DNA from: Mesobacillus persicus
GTDB taxonomy: Bacteria; Bacillota; Bacilli; Bacillales; Cytobacillaceae
Reading direction: 5' to 3'
Assembly: GCF_900109925.1 (NCBI RefSeq)
Contig: NZ_FOBW01000003.1
Span: 248,001 to 312,000 of the forward strand
DNA: 64,000 nucleotides
Shown here: positions 26,725 through 36,423 of the stretch, piece after piece
Position numbering within the stretch: the stretch's first letter is position 1
Layout of the letters: each line of letters starts with the position of its first letter
The notes under the pieces: generated by a model
The model's input: only the letters and a program-made list of their open reading frames with translations
Database searches by the model: none
Told to the model about the DNA's origin: nothing
Translations under genes and position numbers: made by a program

Positions 26725-27021
26725 ATGCGGAGGGAGCAGACAATAAAGAGGAAGAAGATTTTCTCAGGAAAAATAGCAAGTAGCTTTTTTACTAAAGAAC
26801 ATAATGTAGCCATAGCTTTAATTGAAAATTTGAGACCTAATTATAAGTATGATTATATAATGGCCATAAGTCATATAAATAGTTTGCTTAATGTTATTAA
26901 TTTGGATTTACAAGAACCGAGAACTAAGGAGGCTATTGAATATATCAAACGAAATATTGATTCTGCTAAAACTAACATTTTTAAAACAAAAGAACTTCAA
27001 GATTGTATGAAATACTTGTAA
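26725..27021 (+). CDS. Small helical protein of unknown function, start uncertain
   Basis: A 98-residue helical protein (HNVAIALIENLRPNYKYDYI, HINSLLNVINLDL, TKEAIEYIKRN). The ATG at 26725 has no ribosome site; the best site, GGAGGG, lies inside the ORF at 26729 and no normal start follows it. An overlapping 32-codon frame from ATG 26685 (MAFGYEKLELQLVDAEG ...) also looks protein-like, so a frameshift may have split one gene. It is 150 bases after the nuclease-like gene and 48 bases before the DUF4238 start, in the same direction, so it is probably co-transcribed. Confidence 0.5.
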   Translation: MRREQTIKRKKIFSGKIASSFFTKEHNVAIALIENLRPNYKYDYIMAISHINSLLNVINLDLQEPRTKEAIEYIKRNIDSAKTNIFKTKELQDCMKYL

Positions 27022-27068
27022 AAATTAGAGATGATTTTATAAAAAGAATAATGGATAGGGGTTATTTT

Positions 27069-28067
27069 ATGACTACATACCAGTTTACTAAAAACCAACA
27101 TACTGTTCCAAGGACTTGGCTTCAACATTTTACAACGGGTAGCAGTAGTAAAATACATGTATTTGATACTCAAAAAAATGTTTACGATGGTTCTGAAAAT
27201 ATAAAGAAGGTAAGCTACATTGAAAATTTTTATGATTTTAACCAAGAGATAAACGAACATTTTATAAATAATGGAGTATTCCAGGAACCAGCAGATGAAC
27301 AGTTTGTTGAAACAAAACTTTTAGCTAGAAAAGTTGAAAATAATTTAGGGACAGTACTACCTCAAATCCTTCAAAAATTGAACCACCATAAAACAAATAT
27401 TTTAGAAAAAGAACAAAAGAGTGCTTTTTCAGTTCATATTGCTATTCAAATGTTGAGAACAAGTGTGATGAGAGAATTTTTAATCAAATGTTTAAAAAAG
27501 ATAAATGAGTTAGGAACAAAAGAACAAAGAGAAGAATATCAATTAGATGTAGAAAAAATGAAGGAATTACATCATTATGGAGTATTAACAAACTTGGAAC
27601 TGATTACGCATTATGCTCAGGACTATTTAAGTAAGTCTTGGGTTTTTCTAAAGCGCGGCAGTGGAAGTATGCCATTTTTTATTTCGGATAACCCGATTGT
27701 TTTCGATAGATTTGGGGAGGGTTACAATTATTGCGTTCCATTATCCTCTGATTATTTGCTATTTCTGGTAGATCCAAAGTATAAGGTAACAATTTTTAAT
27801 AAACCTGTTTTCCCACAAACTAAACCATATAAAGTTGAAAATTTACAAGACTATGAGAATTCAGTTGTAGAAGTTGATGATAAGATAATTTCAAAACTTA
27901 ACATAAGACAAGTAGAACAATGTGACCACCAAGTATTTGCAAGTGAGAATAGTTTTGCTTGGTTAGGTGGTATTACTATTAACAAAACTGGTATTTCTAA
28001 AATAAATCATCCAGATTTTAAAGAAGAGTTTTTTACGAATTTTATTAAAAATTTATTAGAAAAATAA
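27069..28067 (+). CDS. DUF4238 domain protein
   Basis: A 332-residue protein with the two marks of DUF4238: the N-terminal TKNQHTVPRTWLQHFT (His-x-Val-Pro-Arg ... Phe) and, two-thirds along, PFFISDNPIVFDRFG. Between them are helices with LNHHKTNILEKEQKSAFSVH. The biochemical activity of this family is not established, and members are scattered in accessory and defence-like islands. The start at 27069 has ATAGGGG 7 bases upstream; an earlier in-frame ATG at 27003 overlaps the preceding gene and lacks a site. A terminator follows at 28224. It forms a likely operon with the two genes before it. Confidence 0.78.
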   Translation: MTTYQFTKNQHTVPRTWLQHFTTGSSSKIHVFDTQKNVYDGSENIKKVSYIENFYDFNQEINEHFINNGVFQEPADEQFVETKLLARKVENNLGTVLPQILQKLNHHKTNILEKEQKSAFSVHIAIQMLRTSVMREFLIKCLKKINELGTKEQREEYQLDVEKMKELHHYGVLTNLELITHYAQDYLSKSWVFLKRGSGSMPFFISDNPIVFDRFGEGYNYCVPLSSDYLLFLVDPKYKVTIFNKPVFPQTKPYKVENLQDYENSVVEVDDKIISKLNIRQVEQCDHQVFASENSFAWLGGITINKTGISKINHPDFKEEFFTNFIKNLLEK

Positions 28068-28223
28068 ATTTATGTACTCACCAGCACCTCATGTGTTGCC
28101 ACATACACTCTGGACAAGTGGAGTGCGGAAACAATACAAAATTTTTTATGTATCCGATTCCTGAATGTAAAAGATTTGGGTTCCCACTCAATGAACCTCC
28201 ACGTTTGCGATTGCCATATATCT

Positions 28224-28260
28224 AACCGTACAGTAAGTGTTAAAACTGTACGGTTTTTAT
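28224..28260 (+). terminator. Terminator after the DUF4238 operon
   Basis: AACCGTACAG and CTGTACGGTT form a perfect 10-bp stem with a 12-base loop, then TTTATT. Confidence 0.85.
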
Positions 28261-28443
28261 TATTCTCCCTTAAAGATACGAGACAACTTTTTATGAAACA
28301 AGAAAAAAATCTGTACTGCACTGTACCTTAAAATCTCAAGGAAATTTCCTTTCCCTCCATCCTCCTATCTAGTTTATAATATAAAGATGTCGAATTTTGT
28401 TTTATTAGGATATTTTCTATAACATTAATGTAAAAGCAAGTAG

Positions 28444-29523
28444 GTGAGTAAAATAGACATCATTGAAACTAGAGTAAGAGGCTTCATCGCCGACATCCAA
28501 CACCCAAAACAAAAGAAGAAGATTAATATAAATGATCTGGAACTGCAGCTACGCAGGCTTTTGGATGATTATTTTGATATGGACGGCTATTCGTTGTTTT
28601 ACCAGGCGATTCAGACCTTACAAGAGGAAGGTCAGCTGACCCCGCTTAAAAACAACCAATATAATGGTAGAACTCCAGCTTTGTCTTTATTTTACTGGGT
28701 TAATATCAAAGTTCAGGATACCAAATGGGACCGTCTTGAGATGATGAAATTGAGTGATCGGTTTGATTTTACCTATTATGAAAATCATCCGGAGTGGCAG
28801 ACGGAAGAGGAATTGAATCGAATTAAGAATTTATATACGTTTCTTCAATCCAGTCAGATACGGGAGATTGTCTCGTTAGAGGAACGAAGCCTTGAGTTGT
28901 TTGGGCATGAAAAGTTTTTACTAGACAGCGATCAATTCCCTGAGGGAAAAGGTTTTTTAACCCGAATTGGTGTATCCGAAGAGCAGCTAAAAGTGGTGAA
29001 CTACGGGGAGCCGTTTGTGTTTTGGATGAAGCAGGGGAAAGAGATTAAGGATATTCAGCGTGTGTTGATTGTTGAGAATCTATCATTCTTTCATACTGCG
29101 ATTCATCTACTAGAAAACAACCAACTTGATTATGAACCGGAATTGATCATATACGGGGAAGGGACGAAGATTGAGCGGAGCTTTTCGTTTTTCTTTCGGA
29201 TGTTTCCACCGAAAAACTACCTTTTCTATTATGCAGGCGATTTGGATGCCTCGGGTTATGGAATCCTTATTCGATTGATGGGAAAGTATCCGGAATGTTG
29301 TATTGAACCAGCGCTAAAAATTTATCGTAAAATGCTTGAGTGCCTAGACCAAAAGAATGACCAGAAAACCGGTCAAACGCAAAACCTCAAATACCGTGAT
29401 GCTTTCTTCCACTATTTTACGGAAGAGGAACAAGTTCTTTTACAACAACTATGGGATGAAAATAAGCGAATCCCGCAAGAAGTGTTAACGATCGAAACAT
29501 GGAGGAGGTGGACACATGAATGA
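28444..29523 (+). CDS. jetD: Wadjet anti-plasmid system protein JetD
   Basis: The nuclease subunit of Wadjet, 359 residues, cutting circular DNA handled by the JetABC SMC complex. The N-terminal half is the DNA-binding arm region. The C-terminal half is the topoisomerase-primase (TOPRIM) domain with the catalytic Glu in VLIVENLSFF (about 207-216) and Asp-x-Asp in YYAGDLDASGYGI (about 262-274). The start is GTG at 28444 with a weak site. It overlaps jetA by 8 bases, so the four genes form one operon. Here jetD comes first, whereas it is last in the classical type I order. Confidence 0.9.
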   Translation: MSKIDIIETRVRGFIADIQHPKQKKKININDLELQLRRLLDDYFDMDGYSLFYQAIQTLQEEGQLTPLKNNQYNGRTPALSLFYWVNIKVQDTKWDRLEMMKLSDRFDFTYYENHPEWQTEEELNRIKNLYTFLQSSQIREIVSLEERSLELFGHEKFLLDSDQFPEGKGFLTRIGVSEEQLKVVNYGEPFVFWMKQGKEIKDIQRVLIVENLSFFHTAIHLLENNQLDYEPELIIYGEGTKIERSFSFFFRMFPPKNYLFYYAGDLDASGYGILIRLMGKYPECCIEPALKIYRKMLECLDQKNDQKTGQTQNLKYRDAFFHYFTEEEQVLLQQLWDENKRIPQEVLTIETWRRWTHE

Positions 29524-31024
29524 ATCTTGGGAAGGATTCGCGCAGCGGATGCAGCGATTAAATCCCCTATTTGAGCTTGGAAGGGGAATGGAGGTAGGCG
29601 AGTTGAAGCCCTATCTCCAAACGGTTCTCATGCAAGTGCTGCTGACGATTTTTTATAAAGAGTTGAATGATGATGACGGCAGACGTAAGTCTGATATCCG
29701 CTATATGGTCGAAGATGCGATCAAGCAAATGAAGCTATTAGCGGATGATAAGCAAGTTGACCGGATTACCAGTGGGCTTTTGTATCAGGGGAAAGAAGAA
29801 TATAGTAAGCCGTTTGAAACTCTTTATTACGATGAACTCAGGCAATCTTGGGAAACGCAAACGTTTCGCTATGTCACGATGGATGAATCGTATACAAATT
29901 TAGAACTTGGTGGCTCCATTATTTATAAACTCACCGATGTCGCTCAGGAAATGATTTTTATGAGCAGGGAAATGGCGGAGGAATTCTCGATTACGATTGA
30001 ACAGCTTTATAGCATGCAGCTGATTAAAAATGGAAACTTCCGCAAAGCGACGCGAAACCTCGATCACCTCATTTCACGTGTTAACCGCTTATTGGCAAAA
30101 GAATTCACGTTTCAAAAGGAAATGGTTAATAATCCGAAAATCCTTATCATGGAAGAAGAATGGCAGCGAGCCGACAATCGCGAGGAAATTGAAAAGCAAT
30201 TTGACGAAGAGAAAACTCATTTTCGGACGATTACAAGCATGATTGATAAAACCATCCACACTAATGAAGGCGAGGATTATATTCAGAAAGAATTGATGCT
30301 TCTTCAAGAAAAGATTGGCCATACAAGACAATTGCATGACCGTCTTGCCAAGCTCGTCATTCAAAACATTTCCTATGAGATGAAATTAAAAGCGGAAAAT
30401 CCGTCGTTGTTTTGGGAAACAAGCCTTGTTTCGTTTAAAGAGCATTTTTATGAAAACTGGTTCATGAAAGAGGGCGTAAAAAGCTTCGACACTATTGAGA
30501 GTGTGTTGGGGCCGTTATTTTCACCGAAAAACGAATTTATTTTACCTCTTGATTGGATCTGGGGAGAACAGGAATACGATGAAACCCAGGAAACCGATGT
30601 GGTCGTTGAGGAAGAGGCAGAAGAAAGTACAGTTCGTCAGCGCGTGACCGACTGGAATTCGGTCATCAAAGCCTGGAGTTATGTGTTTCAATTTTTACAA
30701 ACGTACGGAGAGTTTTCGTTAGCTGATTTAGCGACCTTGCCATTAGAAGTGCAGGACCTATGGATTGAAGAATCGGAAACAATTGATTTATGGATGATGT
30801 TTGATAAAAAGCCACTGAAGGTGCAAGTGCTGCATCGACAGGAAGAAACGATCAGCGATGAGCGGGAGATTCTGCTTTATAAACTGATGCAGGAATATCC
30901 ACAATTTCAAGTGTTTGAAGGCTCGAAGATTTTTACAAAATTTGACCATCGTGCCGAGCCTTTCCTCTGGCAGCGTATGAAAATTACACCATTTAAAATT
31001 TGTGTAGAGGAGGAGAAAGCATGA
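29516..31024 (+). CDS. jetA: Wadjet protein JetA (MukF/kleisin-like)
   Basis: The 502-residue kleisin-like subunit that bridges the two SMC heads. It starts with GGAGGTGG before ATG 29516 and overlaps jetD. The N-terminal region (about 1-130; RLNPLFELGRGMEVGELKPY) is a winged-helix-like dimerisation part, the middle (about 150-300) is long and helical, and the C-terminus (about 380-500) is a second winged-helix-like domain (SLADLATLPLEVQDLWI). The size and composition fit the type II JetA (DUF5716-like) better than type I. Assignment rests partly on its place between jetD and jetB. Confidence 0.85.
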   Translation: MNESWEGFAQRMQRLNPLFELGRGMEVGELKPYLQTVLMQVLLTIFYKELNDDDGRRKSDIRYMVEDAIKQMKLLADDKQVDRITSGLLYQGKEEYSKPFETLYYDELRQSWETQTFRYVTMDESYTNLELGGSIIYKLTDVAQEMIFMSREMAEEFSITIEQLYSMQLIKNGNFRKATRNLDHLISRVNRLLAKEFTFQKEMVNNPKILIMEEEWQRADNREEIEKQFDEEKTHFRTITSMIDKTIHTNEGEDYIQKELMLLQEKIGHTRQLHDRLAKLVIQNISYEMKLKAENPSLFWETSLVSFKEHFYENWFMKEGVKSFDTIESVLGPLFSPKNEFILPLDWIWGEQEYDETQETDVVVEEEAEESTVRQRVTDWNSVIKAWSYVFQFLQTYGEFSLADLATLPLEVQDLWIEESETIDLWMMFDKKPLKVQVLHRQEETISDEREILLYKLMQEYPQFQVFEGSKIFTKFDHRAEPFLWQRMKITPFKICVEEEKA

Positions 31025-31773
31025 GTGCAGAAGCGATTAAAAAAGCGTCGGCCGTCTACTTTACGCTTTTAAAAGAGAAAGTCATTGATGAAAATAGTGA
31101 GCATTTCCAGACGTATTTTGACCCGGAAGTCCGACAGACTGTTCTGTTGTTAGCTGACGAATCGGGTACATATATCATCGAATCGGCAAAACGAATTCAA
31201 TTGGTCGTCCAGCCAACTGGCTCGGTGTTTGCGACGAATTTTACCCATATGAAAGACAAGCATAAGCAAATTGAAACGAAAAAACACTTTCATCTAATTA
31301 GTGTTGTGATTATGGCGTTTTTAGCGAGTATTGACCGAAACCAGGCCGCGAAAATTCGTTCGCAGCGTGAAGGAATCAGCTTTTATGGATTGGAACGGCA
31401 AGTAAACGATCTGATTATGAACTGGGACAATATGCTAAAAACAAATCCTTCGTTTGGAGAAACGGAAAAAATCGATATGAAGGAAGTCGTGACAACGTGG
31501 AAGTACATGGAAGTAGATACCGATGATTTTGGCGGCATGAAAAAGGCCAATCGCCGCACGAGAATCGGCTTAATTACGACAGCGATGCGCTTGTTAGAAA
31601 CCGAGGGACTGATCGTTGTCCTCGACCGCGACGAGATTCCAAAAGGGATTCCCAAACAAGAGCTATTTGAGCGGATTGAATACTTGTACCACGATTATGA
31701 TCGGTATGAAATGTTTAAGAAATTAGTGACAACAGAGGAGGAAGCTGAGCATGCCGAAAATCAATCGAATTAG
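31021..31773 (+). CDS. jetB: Wadjet protein JetB (MukE/KITE-like)
   Basis: A 250-residue subunit equivalent to MukE, a tandem winged-helix (KITE) protein that binds JetA and DNA. The start at 31021 overlaps the jetA stop by ATGA and has GAGGAGGAG upstream; an earlier ATG is ignored. Features are the N-terminal KKASAVYFTLLKEKVIDEN, FGGMKKANRRTRIGLITTAM and LLETEGLIVVLDRDEIP in the second winged helix. It fits the DUF6063-like JetB of type II systems. It overlaps jetC by 23 bases. Confidence 0.85.
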   Translation: MSAEAIKKASAVYFTLLKEKVIDENSEHFQTYFDPEVRQTVLLLADESGTYIIESAKRIQLVVQPTGSVFATNFTHMKDKHKQIETKKHFHLISVVIMAFLASIDRNQAAKIRSQREGISFYGLERQVNDLIMNWDNMLKTNPSFGETEKIDMKEVVTTWKYMEVDTDDFGGMKKANRRTRIGLITTAMRLLETEGLIVVLDRDEIPKGIPKQELFERIEYLYHDYDRYEMFKKLVTTEEEAEHAENQSN

Positions 31774-34700
31774 AATTGTTGGCCTCAAGTATGATGGCAT
31801 GCAAAAGCAATACAAAGATACTGTTTTTAACTTCCATAATGAGAAGACGTCAACCAATGGGTTGATCTCGATGATGAATGGTGGCGGAAAAGGGGTATTC
31901 TTGCAAACCATCTTCCAGATCCTCAAACCGGGTACGTCATGGGGAAAGCAAAACAATCGTTATTATCAGCAATTCTTTTTTAATCATAAAGAGCAGTTTA
32001 TCCCTTATACCTTTCATGTCGCCATTCAATGGGAATTGGACGGTGCCGACCACAGGCATCTTATCACCGGCGGAATGTTCTCAGCCGAGCAGCGGATTTC
32101 GATGAGTGATGATACCGAAAATGAAAAGAAAACCTTAGAACAAGAAGCGAAAATTCTTCCGAATATTACTTTTTATACGAGAGAGTTTGAGCGCCAAGAA
32201 GAGGCAGCGCTAGAGCATATCCCTCTGTTTGAAAATGAGGAAACGGCCGATACCGAGGGCTTGAAGGACTATTTAAAGTGGAATGGCTATGATGTTTACC
32301 GCGATACGAAGAAGCATTATCGCATCCTTGATACGTATGGAATTGACCGCAAAGACTGGGATATTTTAAAGGATATCAATAAGGATGAAGGTGGCGTCGG
32401 CAAATACTTTGAGGGCGCCGAGGATGATCATTCGTTGTTCCAAAAGCGAATTATCCCGACGGTCAGTCAGGTGTTGCATCGAACTGAGCATCAGAAAAAC
32501 GACCTTGTGGAGATTTTTAAAAGTCAGGCAAGTATTGCGAAGGACCTGCCTGTGCTGTTAAAACGAGAGCAAGCGCATAAAGAGTTTTTAGAAGACATTG
32601 TCCCGTTTGAAGACCACTTAGTAACTGGAATTCAGCATAAGGAAGTGGTTGATGAAAGCATTAAGGTTGGTCGACAATTGCTAGGTGCGTTGGAGCATTT
32701 GTTGCAAGCGGAAAGAGAAACGCTTGTTACGTTAGAAAAAGACCTTGAAAAATTAATGGTGAAGCAAGACGAATTGCGCTTTCAAAAAGACAATTTAGAG
32801 TTTGCTAAAGCACATCGCGAGGTTCGCGATTGGGAGAAGAAGTTAGCGGAAGAACAGAAGAAGCATGAAGCGTTACAAGAGGTTGTTCAAGCGAAACAAG
32901 ACCGAAAAGATGAGCTTGCTTTTCAAGTGCTATTGAAAGAGTGGAGTGAAAACGAGCAAAGCATTCGTGCGCTTTCTCAGCAGATTGCGAAGTTGGAACA
33001 GAATAGTGGCTTAGAGCAAGTGAATCAACGCATGGATGAAATTAAAGCAGAAGCGGCCAAGCAATGGGAAGAATCATCTTTAGCGATGAAAGAAGCGATC
33101 AAGCAATATTTTGCTTATCAAAAGTTTTTAAAGAAGAAAGCAACCGAGCTGTCGAAACAGGATAAGCAAAAGACAACAGAGGTTGCCAAGCTGAAAACGG
33201 AAATCGATTTTCTCTATACGCAAATCCATACCTTTGAGTCGAAGGAAACTACCCTTATCAAGGAATTTGGGGACCGGTTAACTTATGACTTAAAAGGCTT
33301 TGTGGAAAGCTTGGCGAAACAGATTGAAGACAAAGAAAAGCTGTTAACTGATTTGCAAGCAAAAGAGAAAGCTTCGAATGAAAAGCAAAATGATTTGGCC
33401 ACGCAGCATGGAACGATGGTTCAATCGATTGAGTTTTCGGAAGAGAAATGTGAAGAATTAAAAGCAGATAATGAGCAGCAAAAGCAAAAAGAAGCGAAAC
33501 TCGTTGATAAACTTCATGGGTTGCTGGCTGAAGTTACTGAGCCGTTAACCAATGCTTTGTTGTCAAAGTATAGTCTACAAATCGAGGAATTGCTCGCCGA
33601 GAATCGCCAACAGGCGGAGGAACTGAAGAAAGAACTTTGGGAAAACCAGCTTGATCATTCATTAAACGATGAGCCATTTTGGATTGCCAATAAAGACGTC
33701 AAAGAGTTAAAAGAATGGATCGATGAGAAGACAGGCATCGATGTGTTTTATGGAACGCAATTTCTGCAATCCTTAAGTCCAGAAGAAATGGCGAAATCTC
33801 TGATGACATATCCACTTCTACCATTCGGGTTAGTCGTAAGCAGGCAGCAATGGCAGAAGATCAATCAGCAGGTTCTTTCAGGACGGATGTTTAAAAGTCC
33901 GGTTCCGATTTTCATGCGCGAGGAAATGAACAATGAAACGGATGCAGCCTCGTTTGTGATGGTCAATGGAACGGAGCATGAGCTTTTAACTGATAAAAAT
34001 CAGTTTACCAACTGGAAAATTCAAATTGCGAAACAACTAGACGAAAAGAAAGAAACGCTGGAAGAAATCGAGAAAACAGAAACGTCATTAAGACGGATTT
34101 TAAAAGAAATGGATCGGTTTTTATCTAATGACCTATCCAGTGAAATTGAAAGAGCGTTGACTCAAGAACAGAATGTGCTCGCTGCAAAGAAAACGAAATT
34201 ACAGGAAATCAATACCCAACAAGAGAAAGAAAAAGAATTGCAGCTTCAGCTAAAAGAACAGCGGAAGAAAGCGATGCAAAAGGTCGAAAAGCTTTCCAAA
34301 GATGTGGAAACTTTAACTGCGTTTGAAGCGGAGAAAGAGCTGCACCAAGAAAACAAGCGCGTGAAGCTAGAGAAAGAGAAACAACTAGAAGCCTTGGTTA
34401 AGCAGCAGCAAGAAGTTAGTAGTGAGTATGAAAGTGTCGTGAATCAACAAAACGACTGGAATCAAACCTATGTCGAATGGAAGCTAACCACCGAACAAAG
34501 TATTAAAAGAATCTCGTTCTTTATTGAAGCGGCTGCGTTTCCTACCGAGGAAAAAGCGGAAGCTTCTGAAGAGGTGCCGCGTTTATCATCCAAGATTTTA
34601 GAAGAAATCAATGGAAGCATTGGTGAGCTCAAACAGCTTCATAAGTCAAAGGAAGAACAAGCAAGTGAATTAATCAAGATTCAAGCGACAAAGGATTCTG

Positions 34701-36214
34701 AACAAAAGCAGCAAAAGAAACTAGAGAAAAAACTCCAGGCTCTAAATGAAGAATGGAAAGAAGCAGTCGAGCCAGATGAACCGATTAGCATCCTCGAAAA
34801 TATGCTACAAACGGCAAGTAAGGATGTAAAGGCAGCGGAAAAAGAAGAACGTGAGCAAGGAACGGCTGTCACGGTAGCTGAAACGTCTTTTAAGCATGCG
34901 ACCGAGCAGCGTGAAAAGGCAGGAAAGAAGGTTGCCAAGCACGAGAAGCAGCCGGAAGAATGGGAAGAACATGATTTAGAGGTCAAGGAAGTTGAAATTA
35001 AAGACCAAACGAAGCTCACGAAAAAAGACATCAAGGACACAGAGAAACAGCAAAAAGAAGCTGAAAATAATATCACCAATTATGAAGGCGATTTGTTTAC
35101 TTTATCTGTCGTGCTAAAAGAGGAAGCAGCTAGCTTTACCGATGAGGATGTCGAAAAGATTAAGAGTCAAGGAAAGAAATGCATCTTAGCCTGGTGTGAT
35201 GACCATCAAGGGATTCAAGAAGAAGGCAAAGAAAAGCATGCGAAAATCGAACAATCATTAAGGAATCTTAAGCTTGCGATTGAAGGCAAGGATTGGGAGA
35301 TTCGTTTTAAAAATGAAGTGTTAACGACACTTGATCATATGGATACACGGCATTATCACCATATCCAAAATGTCGTGAAAAACATGAAGCGTTTTTCACA
35401 GAGTGGTTTGGAACAATTGGAGCGCGATAAGGAAAGAGCAGAAAAGGCGCAAAACTTCTGGGCTAGTCGTGCCAGCATGAAAGTGATGGGAATTTCCGAA
35501 GCGATTCGCTCAATGATTGCTAAAATGAAGTTGAAAAATGAACGAGGTTCGTTCCCGCTCGTTCAGCTGAAAGAAGATATTTTACCGAAAAAAGCAGAAG
35601 AGATTGAGCCACTTCTGAAACAGCATTTCGTTTCAGCGATTAATAAAATAACGAAACAATTTGATCGCATTGATGACCATAATCGCGAATTAGATACTGA
35701 GATCAAACAACTGATTAGCGATGAGCAAATTTTATTTGTATCGTTACGAAATCAATATCCTGAACTCCTTGTTTATAACATGCGAACTGATAATGCGTTT
35801 ATGTACGGGAAACCGCAAAGAGAGCATTATTCCACTTGGCAGACGATTAACCAAGGATCGAAGACGAAATCTGATGGTAGTGGTGGACAAAAGCTATCGG
35901 CCCGGATGGTGATGATGATGATGTTATTATCTGTTAAGGGTGAAACCGATCAAAGCTGGGTTCCGTTAGTCGTCGATAATCCATTTGGACAAGCGGCATC
36001 TGCACACGTTCTTGATCCGATTTTCGCTGTGGCGGAGAAGCTGAAGTTCCAATTTATTGTCGTGACGCCGCCTGAACTGGTGAAGACGGAAATCAGTCAA
36101 CGATTTGATGCGTATTATAAATTGGACTTTATACGTGAAAAAGGGAAAGAAATTGTATCGGATACGATTGTTCCGGCATTTCGGATTTATCAGGGCGAAG
36201 AAGTGACACAATAA
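31751..36214 (+). CDS. jetC: Wadjet protein JetC (MukB-like SMC ATPase)
   Basis: The 1487-residue SMC ATPase that extrudes DNA loops to recognise circular plasmids. The N-terminal Walker A is ISMMNGGGKGVFLQTIF (about 39-55). Two long coiled coils (about 280-600 and 770-1180, very rich in Glu, Lys and Gln) flank a hinge-like region (about 655-745; GIDVFYGTQFLQSLS, PLLPFGLVVSRQQW). The C-terminal head has the ABC signature SDGSGGQKLSARMVMMMMLL (about 1372) and Walker B WVPLVVDNPFGQA (about 1402). The usual Lys-Ser/Thr of Walker A reads Lys-Gly. RBS AGAGGAGG. The operon ends at a terminator at 36256. Confidence 0.93.
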   Translation: MPKINRIRIVGLKYDGMQKQYKDTVFNFHNEKTSTNGLISMMNGGGKGVFLQTIFQILKPGTSWGKQNNRYYQQFFFNHKEQFIPYTFHVAIQWELDGADHRHLITGGMFSAEQRISMSDDTENEKKTLEQEAKILPNITFYTREFERQEEAALEHIPLFENEETADTEGLKDYLKWNGYDVYRDTKKHYRILDTYGIDRKDWDILKDINKDEGGVGKYFEGAEDDHSLFQKRIIPTVSQVLHRTEHQKNDLVEIFKSQASIAKDLPVLLKREQAHKEFLEDIVPFEDHLVTGIQHKEVVDESIKVGRQLLGALEHLLQAERETLVTLEKDLEKLMVKQDELRFQKDNLEFAKAHREVRDWEKKLAEEQKKHEALQEVVQAKQDRKDELAFQVLLKEWSENEQSIRALSQQIAKLEQNSGLEQVNQRMDEIKAEAAKQWEESSLAMKEAIKQYFAYQKFLKKKATELSKQDKQKTTEVAKLKTEIDFLYTQIHTFESKETTLIKEFGDRLTYDLKGFVESLAKQIEDKEKLLTDLQAKEKASNEKQNDLATQHGTMVQSIEFSEEKCEELKADNEQQKQKEAKLVDKLHGLLAEVTEPLTNALLSKYSLQIEELLAENRQQAEELKKELWENQLDHSLNDEPFWIANKDVKELKEWIDEKTGIDVFYGTQFLQSLSPEEMAKSLMTYPLLPFGLVVSRQQWQKINQQVLSGRMFKSPVPIFMREEMNNETDAASFVMVNGTEHELLTDKNQFTNWKIQIAKQLDEKKETLEEIEKTETSLRRILKEMDRFLSNDLSSEIERALTQEQNVLAAKKTKLQEINTQQEKEKELQLQLKEQRKKAMQKVEKLSKDVETLTAFEAEKELHQENKRVKLEKEKQLEALVKQQQEVSSEYESVVNQQNDWNQTYVEWKLTTEQSIKRISFFIEAAAFPTEEKAEASEEVPRLSSKILEEINGSIGELKQLHKSKEEQASELIKIQATKDSEQKQQKKLEKKLQALNEEWKEAVEPDEPISILENMLQTASKDVKAAEKEEREQGTAVTVAETSFKHATEQREKAGKKVAKHEKQPEEWEEHDLEVKEVEIKDQTKLTKKDIKDTEKQQKEAENNITNYEGDLFTLSVVLKEEAASFTDEDVEKIKSQGKKCILAWCDDHQGIQEEGKEKHAKIEQSLRNLKLAIEGKDWEIRFKNEVLTTLDHMDTRHYHHIQNVVKNMKRFSQSGLEQLERDKERAEKAQNFWASRASMKVMGISEAIRSMIAKMKLKNERGSFPLVQLKEDILPKKAEEIEPLLKQHFVSAINKITKQFDRIDDHNRELDTEIKQLISDEQILFVSLRNQYPELLVYNMRTDNAFMYGKPQREHYSTWQTINQGSKTKSDGSGGQKLSARMVMMMMLLSVKGETDQSWVPLVVDNPFGQAASAHVLDPIFAVAEKLKFQFIVVTPPELVKTEISQRFDAYYKLDFIREKGKEIVSDTIVPAFRIYQGEEVTQ

Positions 36215-36255
36215 ATTTAAGTTAGGGACAGTCCTTGGAACCTAGCTTATAGCAC

Positions 36256-36287
36256 CCACTTATCCTTATGGTAAGTGGTTTTTTTCG
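36256..36287 (+). terminator. Terminator of the Wadjet operon
   Basis: CCACTTA and TAAGTGG pair around TCCTTATGG, followed by TTTTTTTCG. Confidence 0.85.
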
Positions 36288-36344
36288 TCTTCAACTGACG
36301 GATAGGTTCAGGAAGGAGCACATAGTATCATCAAAACTGAAAAC

Positions 36345-36374
36345 AATACCAGAGAGGTGGTATTATTTTTGTTT
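36345..36374 (+). terminator. Hairpin with T run in the leader of a small gene
   Basis: AATACCA and TGGTATT pair around GAGAGG, then ATTTTTG. A ribosome-site-like AGGAAGGAG lies 35 bases before it without a normal start codon. It may be a leader terminator of the 36424 gene, or end a short transcript. Confidence 0.45.
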
Positions 36375-36423
36375 TACTTTACCCATTTCGCTAGGATCTC
36401 TAACTGTAAAAGGAGACGAAAGT

